DNA of 64,000 bases from Oegoconia quadripuncta (GCA_949316235.1 OX438752.1:186001-250000), one strand, 5' to 3'. Shown: positions 11,851-22,365, counted from the first letter of the stretch. Notes: a model not told the origin generated them from the sequence alone. A program made the numbers and translations.

Positions 11851-11967
11851 AGCTATAGGTTGTCTGCAAGAGGTCGCTTTTAGTAATAAGATCGCCTAAT
11901 TGTGTTCTATTGTTAACATAAAAAAATATTGTAAATTATTTTGTGCAATAAAGAGTATTTGTATTCT

Positions 11968-12200
11968 TAAACATACACACAGCGCCATCTAGTTACACAA
12001 TAAGAAACTATACAGATTTGTATTATGGATATCGCAAATTGGATAATATATTGATTACACTAATATATAAATGAAAACATCCTCATGCACACTTGTCCAT
12101 ATTCATTTCACAAACACATGCCCCGGTCAGGATTCGAACCCGTGATCTTTTACTATTGCAGTCAGTGTTTCTGACCACTACACCAAGCTGTCAAATTCTC
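11968..12200 (-). repeat. SINE-B
   Basis: On the minus strand the head GTGTAGTGGTCAGAAACACTG and the B box GGTTCGAATCC (12131-12141) are clear. The body ends in TAGATGGCGCTGTGTGTATG at the left. It abuts a LINE-like tail with GTGCAATAAAGAG at 11943. Confidence 0.8.
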
Positions 12201-12209
12201 GTCGAATAT

Positions 12210-13390
12210 TGTACTTGTTGCTGTGTTATTTAATATAAATAATGCCAGATAAGAACATTCATTAGGTACAGTCGGTATCATAGTTATTCACTCAACTTCT
12301 GAACTTATTATCTACCTTCTAGCAGAGAGGTAGAGGACGACCGAAGTGCAATTATTTTAATAAAGCGAAAAATAACAATATGTTGTTAAACAATAGATAC
12401 GTACCTAGATAGATAAATAGTTACTCAGGAACTCGCACAAAGATCTGATTTATCGTAGAAATTTTCCATCACATCAATAAACGTGTTCCGAAGTGAATTG
12501 GACGCTACATTCCGTTACTGCATTCTTTGCGTCAAGGAGAATTGCAATATTACTGTGACCCCGGCGTCTAGTGTACACCCGACCGCAGTGTACGTACGTC
12601 TGTGGATTGTCCGTACGTAGAGGTCCGTTAAACTATTGTGTGGTCGACCGTACCTTGCGTACGGCCAGTTGAACCTAATCAAAACCGGGCTCCGCGTTCA
12701 TTGCAACCAATAATGAAGCGGTCTCGGTTGCAATTATAAATTGAGATTTTTCAATGATTTATAGATAATATACATATACCTACATACGTCACGACCTTGG
12801 TCCCAAATGCGGTGGGCAATTAATAATTATGACTATGTAGTACACTTATTATGATATGGCTTGCAAATTATTCTTATACTTGTGAATTGTGTATTGTTCT
12901 TTTAAATTTAATTACCTATTTTAAATTAAAATGATATAGGTAGGGCTCTTACCAAGATTTTGGAATGTTTCTAGAAACTATAATTTATAATAAGCTACCT
13001 CAATTTTTAAGACAGTTACCTATACAAAAATTTAAAAAAAGTTTTTTCAACACACTTGCTCGTAAGGTTGTTCTTATTACACCGCCTTTAGGCTCATAAT
13101 CTATGATATTAAACACGCGTGCTTTTTCATTATATTACAGCACAAGTGCTATAATAACAGCCTGACTAAGTTAAACATGTCTCTCATTGCAAGTTAGGTG
13201 TATGAAGACAAAGCCTTTCGTATTTAGTGGGGTGTTAATGTTTTTTTTTTCGGTTTTCATGTGGCAAAATGTATTCTACATAATGAAGGAAACAGAAAAT
13301 GTGTTTTCTAAATTGTGATGATAAATGAATATTGAAATTTACTGATATACCTAGCCTTAATTCACTTAAATAAGTTACAAAAACAAACTA
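12210..13390. other. No recognised gene
   Basis: A CpG-rich patch at 12555-12700 has several GTACGT/CGTACG words close together. Around 12950-13090 a short coding-like piece (ISRNYNLLTST-like in poor frame) may be a LINE scrap, but it is too weak to call. Confidence 0.35.
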
Positions 13391-13557
13391 CTACTTTTTC
13401 ACTTTTAATATTGGCTGTTGGTCGATGTAGTTCGCGCCATTTTCCATGCGCGCGCATAGATATCGCGCGCCAAGAAAAAAAATGCAACGTTTTTCGTAAA
13501 TATTTGTTGGTTACGACGAAGTTTTAGTTACTTTGAGCTAGAATATTATCGAAAATG

Positions 13558-13750
13558 TTTACTTCAAGTGAAGAAAATGAACCTAACCAAAATTTGACGC
13601 CGCCGGATATACTTAACGAGGCAAGAAATGCGAGTGATAGCCTTTTACCATCAAAATCAAGTGAGAAGTAGGTACTTAGCGGCATATGAAACTTTTGTAC
13701 AATGGAAAAGCAGCAAGAACGCACACTCTTTCTCCGAAAATATTAGTTCA
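13558..13750 (+). pseudogene. Crypton-like tyrosine recombinase N-terminal fragment
   Basis: An ATG at 13558 opens 38 codons: acidic start, then ARNASDSLLPSKSSEK, then a stop. In another frame from about 13661 the sequence goes on as YLAAYETFVQWKSSKN and HSFSEN. Together these match the core-binding start of insect Crypton-like tyrosine recombinases, where an LLPxKSxxxY..A.Y..F..W pattern is usual. A small insertion near 13666 breaks the frame. The catalytic domain with the tyrosine is absent. Family call is from memory. Confidence 0.5.
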
Positions 13751-13904
13751 TCGCCAACTTTCACCCAAGATACTGAAATAATTAATAATACCAATACCTA
13801 CTATAACACAAACTGTTCAAATACCAACAAAAACTGTTAATTACCGTTTTGAAAATTGTACTTTTACTAATTGTTTTAATAATTACAATTGTGTTAATAC
13901 CTAC

Positions 13905-14075
13905 ATGAGTTTTGTTTTCTTCCTCTCAAGTGTGTTGAAAAACGTCGTATGAAACGCGTGTGCCTGATCATCAAAGACTACAATGTAGCTCGCTTGCAGC
14001 TCGCGCGCACAATATCGCCTCGTATGTAATGATCACCATAGCACACTTGTATCATAATGTACTAATATGAATGGC
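13905..14075. repeat. Interspersed repeat shared with 21515-21680
   Basis: Both copies have GTTGAAAAACGTCGTA-like and GTATCATAATGTACTA-like words separated by CGCCTCGTATG. It follows the Crypton-like piece by 150 bp and may be the 3' part of the same element. Confidence 0.45.
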
Positions 14076-14407
14076 TTCAAACTCACAATTTTTATCACGT
14101 TAACGATTTCTTTAATTATAAATAAGCGATTAATCAATGCATGTTCCTATTGTTATTGCTGCATTTTAATTTTTTTTTTTTTTTTAATGTTTGCATACTG
14201 TGTTATATAGCTGAATGTGGAGAACTATAATTTCTTTTATCTATCAACTATGTATGTACCCCATTCAATGCGAATAAATGAATGAATATGAATATGAACA
14301 AGTATAATATTATCGACTTATTATCGTTTACCTTTGTTTCAAGCATTAAACTAATTATTATTACCTAAACACTAACTTCCTTAGCGAAAAAGTACGTATT
14401 AGATTAT

Positions 14408-14545
14408 CTTAGTCCTTAATTTTGTCCAGATTTAATTATGGCGATCTGGTTTATGGATCCCGGCTCCTACCAAGAACCCAGCGTTTGATACAGCGTGTGC
14501 AGAATGCACGTTGTCGTTTCTGCTTCTATATCCCACCTCGTACTT
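14408..14545 (+). pseudogene. LINE RT C-terminal scrap
   Basis: About 40 codons reading SRFNYGDLVYGSRL...QRLIQRVQNARCRFCF, the segment after the RT core in CR1/Jockey-type LINEs. It lies inside the foldback loop, next to two inverted SINE-A tails (14583-14627 and 14628-14680). Confidence 0.6.
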
Positions 14546-14582
14546 TTTTGGTGCACTTATACCAATCATGGAACCGAGTCAA

Positions 14583-14680
14583 GGATGTTTATGAATATTT
14601 ATGTATGTTTATCTGTTATCTAGTATCATCTAGTCCCAAACTAAGCAAAGCTTGTTCTATGGATACTAGATAACAGATAA
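14583..14680. repeat. Two SINE-A tails in inverted orientation
   Basis: TTATCTGTTATCTAGTATC (14609-14627) is mirrored by GATACTAGATAACAGATAA (14662-14680). The second copy also holds CTAGTCCCAAACTAAGCAAA, the SINE-A body in minus orientation. Neither has a tRNA-like head. Confidence 0.7.
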
Positions 14681-14742
14681 TTAAATCTGGACAAAATTAA
14701 GGACTAACAATCTAATACGTACTTTTTCGCTTAGGAAGTTAG

Positions 14743-14889
14743 ATAGATAGATAGATAGATAATTTGTTTATTTGCCTCTAAGCACATTGCACAATTATAA
14801 CAATTGGTAATACAGAACAGAACAGTATAGCAGTATTACAGGAATAAAAATTCTAAAATATCAGTTATTATGTGCTGTAGGGACAAAGT
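14743..14889 (-). repeat. LINE-F tail with GATA repeat
   Basis: It starts with (GATA)n, equal to a minus-strand (TATC)n tail. It is flanked by AAGTTAG at 14736-14742 and, after removal of LINE-D, AAGTTAG at its other side (17220-17226). Confidence 0.55.
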
Positions 14890-14891
14890 TA

Positions 14892-17217
14892 TTTATTTAT
14901 TTAACACTTTATTGTATATAAGCATACACGTCAAACAAAAACAAAAAAACAGGAGAATATTAAAATATACAAAAGGCGAGCTTATCTCTATAAGAGATCT
15001 CTTCCAGCAAACCTCAGTAAGGAGACAAATAGATGAGGTAACGTAAAAGTAGACAGCGAGTACACTTACAAAACAGTAGTTATAAACAAACTTACTATAC
15101 ATATAGAGAAAATAACAATCATGTCGATGACATACATACTTAAATTATGGTGTTGTTATAATATATATAATATAATAATAATATAATAATAATATAATAA
15201 TAAAATAATAAATATAATTAAATATATAATCTAATATGATAAAAATAAATACAAAACCTATAAATAAAAATGACATATTCTACTTAAACAAATGTACACA
15301 AATAATAAAAATAATATATTGAGACAGTTTAAGGTAATGCTCCTTCAGTCGCGATTTGAAGACCGGTAACGACTGACTATCACGTACGTCGGTGGGAAGT
15401 GAATTCCAAAGTCTAACTGCATGTATGGAGAAAGAATAGTTGTAGAAGTCTGAAGTCGGAGTAGAAGGAAAGCGCAGAAGGGATGCCATGTGAGATCGAG
15501 AGGGTTTAGAAGGGGAACGCATAAAATTAAATCGCTCACGCAAGTAATTTGGAGAAGTAGGATTAAAGAGAATTTTATACAAGAGACAGAGAATATGACT
15601 ATTTCTGCGGAGTCGAATTGGTAGCCATTTGAGTTGGGACCGGAACTGAGACACGTGATCGAATTTACGCAAACCGAAGATAAAACGTATACAAAGATTT
15701 TGAAGTCTGTCTAGTTTGTTTAACAGTTCCTCAGTAGCGTCCAACATGCATACATCAGCATAATCAATAATGGGCAGCAGTAAAGTTTGGGCCAAAGTAA
15801 TTTTGGTTTTCAAGGGCAAGAAATTTTGCAGACGTTTGAGAGAATGAAAGGAGAAATGAACCCTTTTACTTACCATATTGCAATGAGCCACCCAAGACAG
15901 GTTGCTATCAAGGATCACACCAAGATTCCTGGCAGTGCTAGTTAATTTAATATTAACACCATCAAGTATGACAGATGGAATGGTGGACTGATGGAGTAAA
16001 TTGTACATGTATCTACTGCCGATGATCATTGCTTGTGATTTACTGGGATTCACCAGTAAACCAAAGGACCTAGCCCAACAACTGATACGCGTTAGATCTT
16101 CGTTAATTGCTTTAATGGCGTCATCAACATTGGCAACACCAAAGTGACGATATATCTGCAAATCGTCTGCGTAGAAATGAAACCTAGAAGAAATAACATT
16201 GCAGATAGTATTAATAAAGATAGAGAATAGTAAAGGAGATAGGACGCCACCCTGAGGAACGCCCGCAACGAGGTGGCACCAGTCGGAGGAGGCCTCCTCC
16301 AAGCGGACACATTGCGAGCGGCCCCGGAGATAAGAGTCGAACCAAGCGATAGACGGCTCTGAAATATTGAGTGACCGAAGAATACCCAGCATTACATCAA
16401 AATCCACAGAATTAAATGCGCTACTAAAATCGAGAAGAATTAAAATTGTTAGTAATTTATTTTCCATTCCAAACCGAATATCATCAGTCACTTTCAACAA
16501 GGCAGTAGCCGTGCTATGGCCAGGACGAAACCCAGACTGACAAGAATTTAATAGGTTGTTGGTGTACAAAAAATCAGACAGCTGCTTATGTACGATCTGT
16601 TCGAGGGCTTTGGAGAGGAAAGGTAGAATGGAGATAGGGCGGAAATTTGAGAACGAACTAGGGTTAGGAATTTTAGGCAATGGAATAACATGGGCCTTCT
16701 TCCAGATGGTAGGGAAGCAGCCATCAGATAGAGAGAAATTGAATAAATACGTCAGAGCCGGCAATAATTCAGGCAAAATTAAAGTAATCATACGCGAACA
16801 CAAATTATCATACCCAACTGCAGCGGAAGTGATGGAGAGAATACACTTCTTGACCTCGCTCTCAGAAACAGGCTTGAAAATAAAAGGTGTACATGGTGGA
16901 ATGGAATTTTCTGATAGTTCTAATAGAGTATTGTGTTTAATATTATTGTCTAACAAAACCGGAGGTTGAGCGAAATGTTTATTAATGGCATCAGCGTCTA
17001 TGCAGTTACTATTGGAAGGAGAAGATTTGCCAATGCCAATAGTTCTAAGAAATCTCCAAACTTGAGAAGGGGGGACATTTTCAATAGATTCGTGAATGTG
17101 ACGCCTCTTAGAATCCCTACACAGACGATTGCATCGATTGCGTAGAACTTTATAACCATTCAAATTGTTATCGCTTGGTGAATTTTTATAACGCCTCTTA
17201 GCACAGTCACGCTTAGC
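14892..17217 (-). mobile_element. LINE-D, 5'-truncated non-LTR retrotransposon
   Basis: A minus-strand LINE with a complete 3' end (AATAAAGTGTTAAATAAATA at 14890-14920 on the minus strand) and a long RT ORF. The endonuclease half is missing. CAAAGTTA occurs at both sides (14884-14891 and 17218-17225) and is read as its target-site duplication. The 3' UTR holds an AT/ATA-rich simple repeat at 15155-15240. Confidence 0.8.
15280..17217 (-). CDS. LINE-D reverse transcriptase, partial ORF2
   Basis: An uninterrupted reading frame of about 645 codons encodes the RT of a CR1/Jockey-group LINE (Daphne-like is possible). In order: a basic leader (residues 1-60); RT core with FRPISILPFLSKALEQIV (about 190-210), QSGFRPGHSTATALLK, LDFSSAFNSVDFDV, GVPQGG (about 322) and the catalytic YADD at residues 350-353; the thumb and C-terminal region ends in WNSLPTDVRDSQ and a basic tail. 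RT would copy its own RNA at nicked chromosomal DNA. There is no endonuclease domain because of 5' truncation, and the apparent start is only where the insertion begins, so no native start codon or promoter exists. The open frame without stops suggests a young insertion. Confidence 0.85.
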   Translation of the reverse strand, partial: AKRDCAKRRYKNSPSDNNLNGYKVLRNRCNRLCRDSKRRHIHESIENVPPSQVWRFLRTIGIGKSSPSNSNCIDADAINKHFAQPPVLLDNNIKHNTLLELSENSIPPCTPFIFKPVSESEVKKCILSITSAAVGYDNLCSRMITLILPELLPALTYLFNFSLSDGCFPTIWKKAHVIPLPKIPNPSSFSNFRPISILPFLSKALEQIVHKQLSDFLYTNNLLNSCQSGFRPGHSTATALLKVTDDIRFGMENKLLTILILLDFSSAFNSVDFDVMLGILRSLNISEPSIAWFDSYLRGRSQCVRLEEASSDWCHLVAGVPQGGVLSPLLFSIFINTICNVISSRFHFYADDLQIYRHFGVANVDDAIKAINEDLTRISCWARSFGLLVNPSKSQAMIIGSRYMYNLLHQSTIPSVILDGVNIKLTSTARNLGVILDSNLSWVAHCNMVSKRVHFSFHSLKRLQNFLPLKTKITLAQTLLLPIIDYADVCMLDATEELLNKLDRLQNLCIRFIFGLRKFDHVSQFRSQLKWLPIRLRRNSHILCLLYKILFNPTSPNYLRERFNFMRSPSKPSRSHMASLLRFPSTPTSDFYNYSFSIHAVRLWNSLPTDVRDSQSLPVFKSRLKEHYLKLSQYIIFIICVHLFK

Positions 17218-17275
17218 CAAAGTTAGTGTTTAGGTAATAGTAATTAGTTTAATGCTTGAAACAACATCCATGATT

Positions 17276-17345
17276 CACCTTACGAAATATACAGAAATGC
17301 ACATGTGACAGGGGGTGAGCCCAACGCCGTTGAAACGTGCAAATA
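17276..17345. repeat. Repeat K fragment
   Basis: Contains ACAGGGGGTGAGCCCAACGC and GTTGAAACGTGC, the inverse of blocks in the 11225-11510 copy. Confidence 0.5.
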
Positions 17346-17384
17346 TTATTTTTGGTGCACAGTGCCCTCCGAAGCACAGAAACA

Positions 17385-17510
17385 CTCGTATTAAAATGCC
17401 ACTAGTGGTCACCCATCCAAGGACTGACCGCGACAGACATTGCTTAACTTTGCTAATCGAAAACGAATAGCGAATGCGACTGCACCACGAGTACTTCGGA
17501 GTGTTTGCGA
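17385..17510 (-). repeat. 5S rRNA-like repeat (5S-derived SINE?)
   Basis: The minus strand reads AAAGTTAAGCAATGTC, then GCGGTCAGTCCTTGGATGG and GTGACCAC. This resembles the internal control region of 5S rRNA (AAGTTAAGCA...TGGATGGGTGACC). It is not an intact 5S gene: both outer stems are unlike 5S. Similar copies are at 34160 and 52748. Confidence 0.55.
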
Positions 17511-17686
17511 GTAAAGGGACATCATTGTGTTACATGCGCTGTTATTTTGTACTTGTAACGTTGTTAAAGCGTTATCTGCTGCAGCACTCTCCAACTAGTA
17601 CAGGCTTATCAAGTGGTTTGTGTGACAGTTTGCGTTCGTGAACAAAGTTCCAGCTTGCTGCGGTGCGGTCCCTCCCGCGGCCAGCT

Positions 17687-17872
17687 CTCAGTTCCTCTCG
17701 CGTTACATTCAGAGCGAGGTCAGCCATAAATATGATGCTAACACCAAAATGGTTTGTTATTTTCGTATGTTTCAGTTTACTGTTCCGTACTGATATTGTC
17801 GAAACGGTACAATCTTGGCATCATGTCGAGGTGTACCCGTCCGTGTGTTACAGCCATTTAATTCCGAAACTA
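17687..17872 (+). CDS. Possible first exon with signal peptide
   Basis: An ATG-ATG pair at 17732 opens a frame whose first residues are MMLTPKWFVIFVCFSLLFRT, a typical secretory signal: short basic part, hydrophobic core of about 12 residues, then a polar region with a W-H-H-V segment. A CpG-rich leader (17640-17730) holds TCAGTT at 17688, an arthropod initiator-like word. A weak GTGTAC donor is at 17831. After about 17870 the frame runs into AT-rich sequence and repeat K, so coding probably ends earlier. No second exon was found. Could also be chance. Confidence 0.3.
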
Positions 17873-18027
17873 TTGATATATATTATGTATATAACAATTT
17901 TTTTATGTTATGTATATTTCCACCAATCTATAGATTTGTACGTTTCAACGGCGATGGGCTCACGTGTGCATTGTTGGCAAGTATAGCAACACTGTGGCAG
18001 CAGTAGCTACCTGGCAACCCTAGAGGT

Positions 18028-18275
18028 GATGAGTGAGTCTCAGTAAATGCCTATTCACTCTGCTCTTGAAGATCCCAAGGTTGTAGGATTCAGGAAAGAC
18101 TGACGCCGGAAGGGAGTTCCATGCCTTGGCTGTTCGGATGATGAATGAAGAATCGAACTTCTTAGTGCGAATGTTCGGTATATTAACTATATACGGGTGG
18201 AATCCCTCCCCACGCCTAGTGGTCCGAAGATGGAAGGGTGATGGTGGAATAAGATTATGTGATTCCAACGTATGT
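18028..18275 (-). pseudogene. LINE-J 3' coding fragment
   Basis: The minus strand encodes IPPSPFHLRTTRRGEGFHPY, then AKAWNSLPASVFPESYNLGI and FKSRVNRHLL. This is the last part of the Jockey-type ORF seen more fully at 56319-57550. The RT core is missing. Confidence 0.75.
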
Positions 18276-18361
18276 AAGTCTGTCTGGTATTTAACTGTGA
18301 AAGAAATAAATTCCATTCCCTAATATTGAACCGACCGTTTATTAATACATCAAAAGTCCAT

Positions 18362-18495
18362 TTCTGAGTATTTCATAAGTTGGACCGTGGATGTTGTTTC
18401 AATCGTTAAATTCTTAATGTTTGGAACACCCAAACACTATTGTTTGGGATATCTTTTACCACACCATTTGGGATAAAGGTCGTGACGTAATGTAT
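18362..18495. repeat. Repeat K fragment
   Basis: TTGGACCGTGGATGTTGTTT and CATTTGGGATAAAGGTCGTG match the copy at 11225-11510. Confidence 0.5.
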
Positions 18496-19074
18496 GTATG
18501 TATATATTCAAGGTTATTATTTGGTTATTTTTTTATAGATTTATTATTCAGATTATGTTTTCTTTTATATACAATTTGTTTGCTAAACTTACAGGGGGTG
18601 TGTATCTAATGCTGAGGTTGGCTGAAATAGATTATCCGAGATAATGTTCTGGTGGTATAAAGAACATATAAAGGGTTTATCCCGCACGGTATATCATACA
18701 AACTTTCAAGACCTAATTTTTCGAAAGAATGACCCGATTTTAATGAAGCTTTATAAACATAAAGCACGCACATAGATCTAAAAATTTAGCATGGAATATT
18801 CTCGAAAAATAATAGAACTACTAAATTGGAACGACCCATTTTGTTGTTGAACTATATTGAATTATTTCAGTTACAAGACTGCTATGCTTGTACTTGCCCA
18901 CGAGCAAGCTTGCGTGTAACGTCACGTGGCGTCAAGTAGCTAATTGGTCTCCCTTTGCTTTTGTCCCAAGAGAAAGACTAAGTTTTTCAGGTGTTATGTG
19001 TAGTGTCTATGTTATCTCCTGTAGCCTAAACTGCTTAACCGATTTTGAAGAGCGAATCCATTCATTTCATTTAA

Positions 19075-19155
19075 ACATGTACCCCGCTGGGGATCGACCC
19101 CGCGACCTCCATCGTAAACCCAATGTTGTTTACGTTGAGCCACGGAGGCGGAGGT
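19075..19155 (-). repeat. SINE-C head
   Basis: Minus-strand CCGCCTCCGTGGCTCAACG and GGTCGCGGGGTCGATCCCC are the A- and B-box halves of the SINE-C head. The body is missing. A repeat G start in minus orientation follows at 19157-19245. Confidence 0.6.
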
Positions 19156-19156
19156 A

Positions 19157-19245
19157 TGTTCTACCTATATACAAAATTTCAACCAAATCCATACATCCGT
19201 TTCGTAGTGATTGAGCAATAAACAAACAGACAGACATGCATATAT
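19157..19245 (-). repeat. Repeat G start
   Basis: The inverse of AATATTATATATGCATG, then GTTTGTTTATTGCTCAATCA and GTAGAACATACC match the 11595 copy. Confidence 0.5.
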
Positions 19246-19515
19246 AATATTAGTTATGTAGACGAATGAGAGGAAAAGTTATTAGCCATGTTACATATTT
19301 AGCATTTATCTTGGTTGGTATTTAGTTGTTATTATGGTCTTTGATGGTTTTACATATTTTCAACTTTTACTTAAAATTTTATCTTATGTCATTGAAAAAG
19401 GCTTAGGAGCCGCAGCAGGAGAGGGACCGGAAATGATGATTGATTGTTTGATATTCAAATACAGTAAATGACAAAAGAGTGGTTTAAAAATGTCTTACTA
19501 CTAACCACGCCGAAT

Positions 19516-19572
19516 ACTAAGAATGTACGTCGCTGGGAATCGAACCCGCGACCTCCGTTTTGTAAACCTTGT
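19516..19572 (-). repeat. SINE-C head fragment
   Basis: The minus strand holds GGAGGTCGCGGGTTCGATTC, the B-box half of SINE-C. Confidence 0.5.
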
Positions 19573-20265
19573 GCGGTTTAAATAATATTTGTAATTAATA
19601 TTAATATCTTCACTCGTCCCCGTTTCGCCGTGGCGTAGTCCCCGACAGGGCCACCTAACACCACATGAAGGGTCATGCGCTCACCACTGGGTCGTCAGTC
19701 GTCACCTGAGCCGCTCATCATCTGTTTAATTCTGTAGAATTTCATAAAAACTTCTCTGTACACACTGAAATGTTTAACTACGAGTTAAAATAGTCATTTA
19801 TATTTGGGACACACAGGTACATTAATTGTGTAGGCAGAGACCACTGACTTCCACTTGCTTTGTATTGTACATATAATAAATATATGTAAATTGAAAATTA
19901 ATTATAGATTAAAAAAACCCCCGACCATATTGTATCGTCCACATAGACTAGACCAACGGATAGTGTTAAAAGCTGAATATTTTCGAAACATGGCTAATCA
20001 TAAATATACTACTTGTATTGAAATTTTAACTATGTACGAGTATTATAGTCGAGACTGGTATACTCCCACAGACAAAACGATCAATTTATTTTTGTTGGGT
20101 TAGCCTATAACTGTTTATTTGTATCTGTGTAATAAAGATAAAAAAGATAAAATTATCGAAAACCCTTTTAAGACTTTGATATCATCGAATCACATAAAAA
20201 AAAACGTATTTAAAGCTGCGAAACGGCGCAACCAATTTTCATCAAACCTGGCTAAGAACCTGTCC
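19573..20265. other. Unclassified stretch with LINE-like end
   Basis: A frame at 19885-20103 encodes a peptide with EYFRNMANHKYTTCIEILTM and stops just before AATAAAGATAAAAAAGATA at 20131, which looks like a LINE 3' end with a polyadenylation signal. I do not recognise the family. The part 19612-19750 is CpG-rich without visible genes. Confidence 0.35.
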
Positions 20266-20269
20266 TTGT

Positions 20270-20420
20270 TTTATTTATAATTTATTGCACACGAGTACAC
20301 ATAAAAGTCAAATATATACTGGATACAGGATGTACAAAAGGCACTAGCTTATCTCTAAAAAGAGATTTCTGCAGACCCTGCAGATGTGAAGGAAAACAGG
20401 TTCGGTAGGATAGACCTACA
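20270..20420 (-). repeat. LINE-D 3' end
   Basis: Minus-strand AAATCTCTTTTTAGAGATAA then GCCTTTTGTACATCCTG and GTGCAATAAATT match the LINE-D 3' end at 14892. Confidence 0.55.
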
Positions 20421-21375
20421 TACGTGCACTGAGAAAAAATCAACTTAAAATCAAAAGACTATAATAATAATACTTCAAATATAATAAATAAAAGAATAAA
20501 TACCTATTTCATATATTAAATAATATACGTACATAAGTTTTAATTATGAAACAAATGAGGAATGCCTGTATCTTTTTAACACATAATACTTACATATACA
20601 TACACTAAACATACATGTCTGTCATATAAACCTACACAATATTATTATGCATACGAAAATTTTTTCTATATCTAAATGTATACAATCCAGGACTTTTAGT
20701 TAAAAGTCAAAGTCAAATAAACGTTTTTTGAAGATGGCGGTCGACGCACTATCACGTATACGTCGTGCGGTAGGGAGGTCCACAGCCTCACGGTCACTGA
20801 ATGAGTCTTGTTTAGTGTTTCATTTAAAAAAAATCGCATTCAAATTGGGCCACGCATAACTGGACAAACACACACACACACACAACGCCGTCAAACATAC
20901 CACCCGTCGTTTTTCTCGTCGGGGGTGCATAAGTAATCGTATTGGCGTCGTCGTGAACGGCTCCAGTATTGAATTCAAAATCCAATAATACCGGTAGCGA
21001 CCCATTATGCTCCGCCATTGAAGGACGTGATTCGATTAAAAGGAAATTATAAAGGGAACATGAATAGAGCGAGGAGCGCGACGCGTCGCGCTTTTTGTGT
21101 CGCCCGCCTCTTACAGAACAATACGAGACAGCTGGCTTTATATAATACGCCGCTAAAACAGGTCAAGTGCGAGTCGGGCGCGTGACTGTTCGGTTCCGGT
21201 TTACGGTTTACGGTGACGGTTCCGTGTCCTGCGACGCCAGCGCCCTCCAGTAAAGAGTTCACATTACCAGTCACCTTTGTTTGACAAAAAATGCTAGTCG
21301 CTATCGTTGACAGTAGTTGTCTGAGCTACAAATGCACTGTAATTAAATAAAATGAACAAAATAAAATAATAATAA
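20421..21375. other. No recognised gene; two diverged repeat scraps
   Basis: 20820-21010 shares AACTGGACAA...ACCCGTCG...GTCGGG words with 9822-9920 and is probably a diverged LINE scrap. 21055-21250 is CpG-rich. No exon supported. Confidence 0.35.
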
Positions 21376-21379
21376 CATT

Positions 21380-21500
21380 TAAAATGCCCTACCACCAACC
21401 AAACCGATTACCTAAACATGTACCCCACTGGGGATCGAACCCGCGACCCTCGATTCGTAAACGCTATGTTGTTTACATTGCGTCACGGAGGCGGTTAAAA
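21380..21500 (-). repeat. SINE-C head and start of body
   Basis: The minus strand holds the head with GTCGCGGGTTCGATCCCCAG and continues into GGTTTGGTTGGTGGTAGGG, after which it stops. Confidence 0.7.
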
Positions 21501-21514
21501 TAGGTTCGTCGCAA

Positions 21515-21680
21515 CTATGTTGAAAACCGTCGTACGATATACGTGCGTATATTGGTTAAACACACTCGGCTCTATTACGCCCTCACCTTCGGCTCGAGCT
21601 GAAATTCCGCCTCGTGTGTTATAGCCACCATAACGCACTTATATCGTAATGTACTATTGTGAATACATTCAAAAGTGAGG
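21515..21680. repeat. Interspersed repeat shared with 13905-14075
   Basis: TGTTGAAAACCGTCGTACGA and CTTATATCGTAATGTACTAT match the copy at 13905. Confidence 0.45.
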
Positions 21681-21739
21681 TACGTAATCCTAAATAGTTC
21701 TATGGCTCTTAAACTCACGTTATACTTACAGCAAATACT

Positions 21740-21926
21740 TGCAGCACGTTATACTTAGAGTGATGTGCCACACTGAGTTATAACCCATTTGTGCTACTGC
21801 GGCACACACTCGCTCTTTGTATTTTCTATTCTTTACTTTTATTTGTATGTATATTTCTTTGTAATTTAAAAATTGTGTAGTTGTGTGAACGCAGTGGCGT
21901 AAATAAATGCTTCATCTATCTATCAA
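21740..21926 (+). repeat. LINE-F 3' end with TATC tail
   Basis: GCTACTGCGGCACACACTCG then GTAAATAAATGC and (TATC)n, like 3437-3636. Confidence 0.5.
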
Positions 21927-21964
21927 ATATTATGTACGGACAGAAATTATTGTTGTTTAAAATG

Positions 21965-22250
21965 TCATCATCATCATCAGCCCGTAAACATCCCACTGCA
22001 TGGATATAAACCTTCTCTCGTATATGAGGGAGTATGGGCCATAGACCACCACGCTGGCCCAGTGCGGGTTTGGGACTTCACATGCCTTTGAATTTTTAGT
22101 TCTCTGGCATGCAGGTTTCCTCACGATGTTTTCCTTCACCGTTTACGAGCAATCGGATAAATGCACATTTGTAATTAAATTAAATTTTAAAAACTCATTG
22201 GTACATCCTAAATTGGGAGACCGCGTCTTAACCGCTGAGCCACCGACGCT
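21965..22250 (-). repeat. SINE-D, near full length
   Basis: The tRNA-like head is at the right: minus strand GCGTCGGTGGCTCAGCGGTT with the A box. The B box is deleted in this copy (the head goes from CTCCCAATTTAGGA directly to TGTACCAATG). The body has CCTCACGATG/CATCGTGAGG and the tail is (GATGAT)n at 21965-21978. Confidence 0.75.
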
Positions 22251-22365
22251 TTTAAAATATATGACATCATAATAGCGTTTATGAAAAGTTTATCAAATTA
22301 AGAACATCTAATGAAAAATATGAAGCCAACTCCGTTAAAAGTTTTGAGACGTACCTACATAATTA

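Larger units (their letters stand above)
14334..17265. repeat. Foldback pair interrupted by nested LINE insertions
   Basis: The left arm 14334-14439 is inverted at 14677-14742 plus 17226-17265. The right arm is split at AAGTTAG. Between the split ends lie a LINE-F tail (14743-14889) and LINE-D (14892-17217). Removing them restores the right arm as an almost exact inverse of the left arm (words CCTAAACACTAAC and TTAGCGAAAAAGTACG are intact). Confidence 0.75.
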
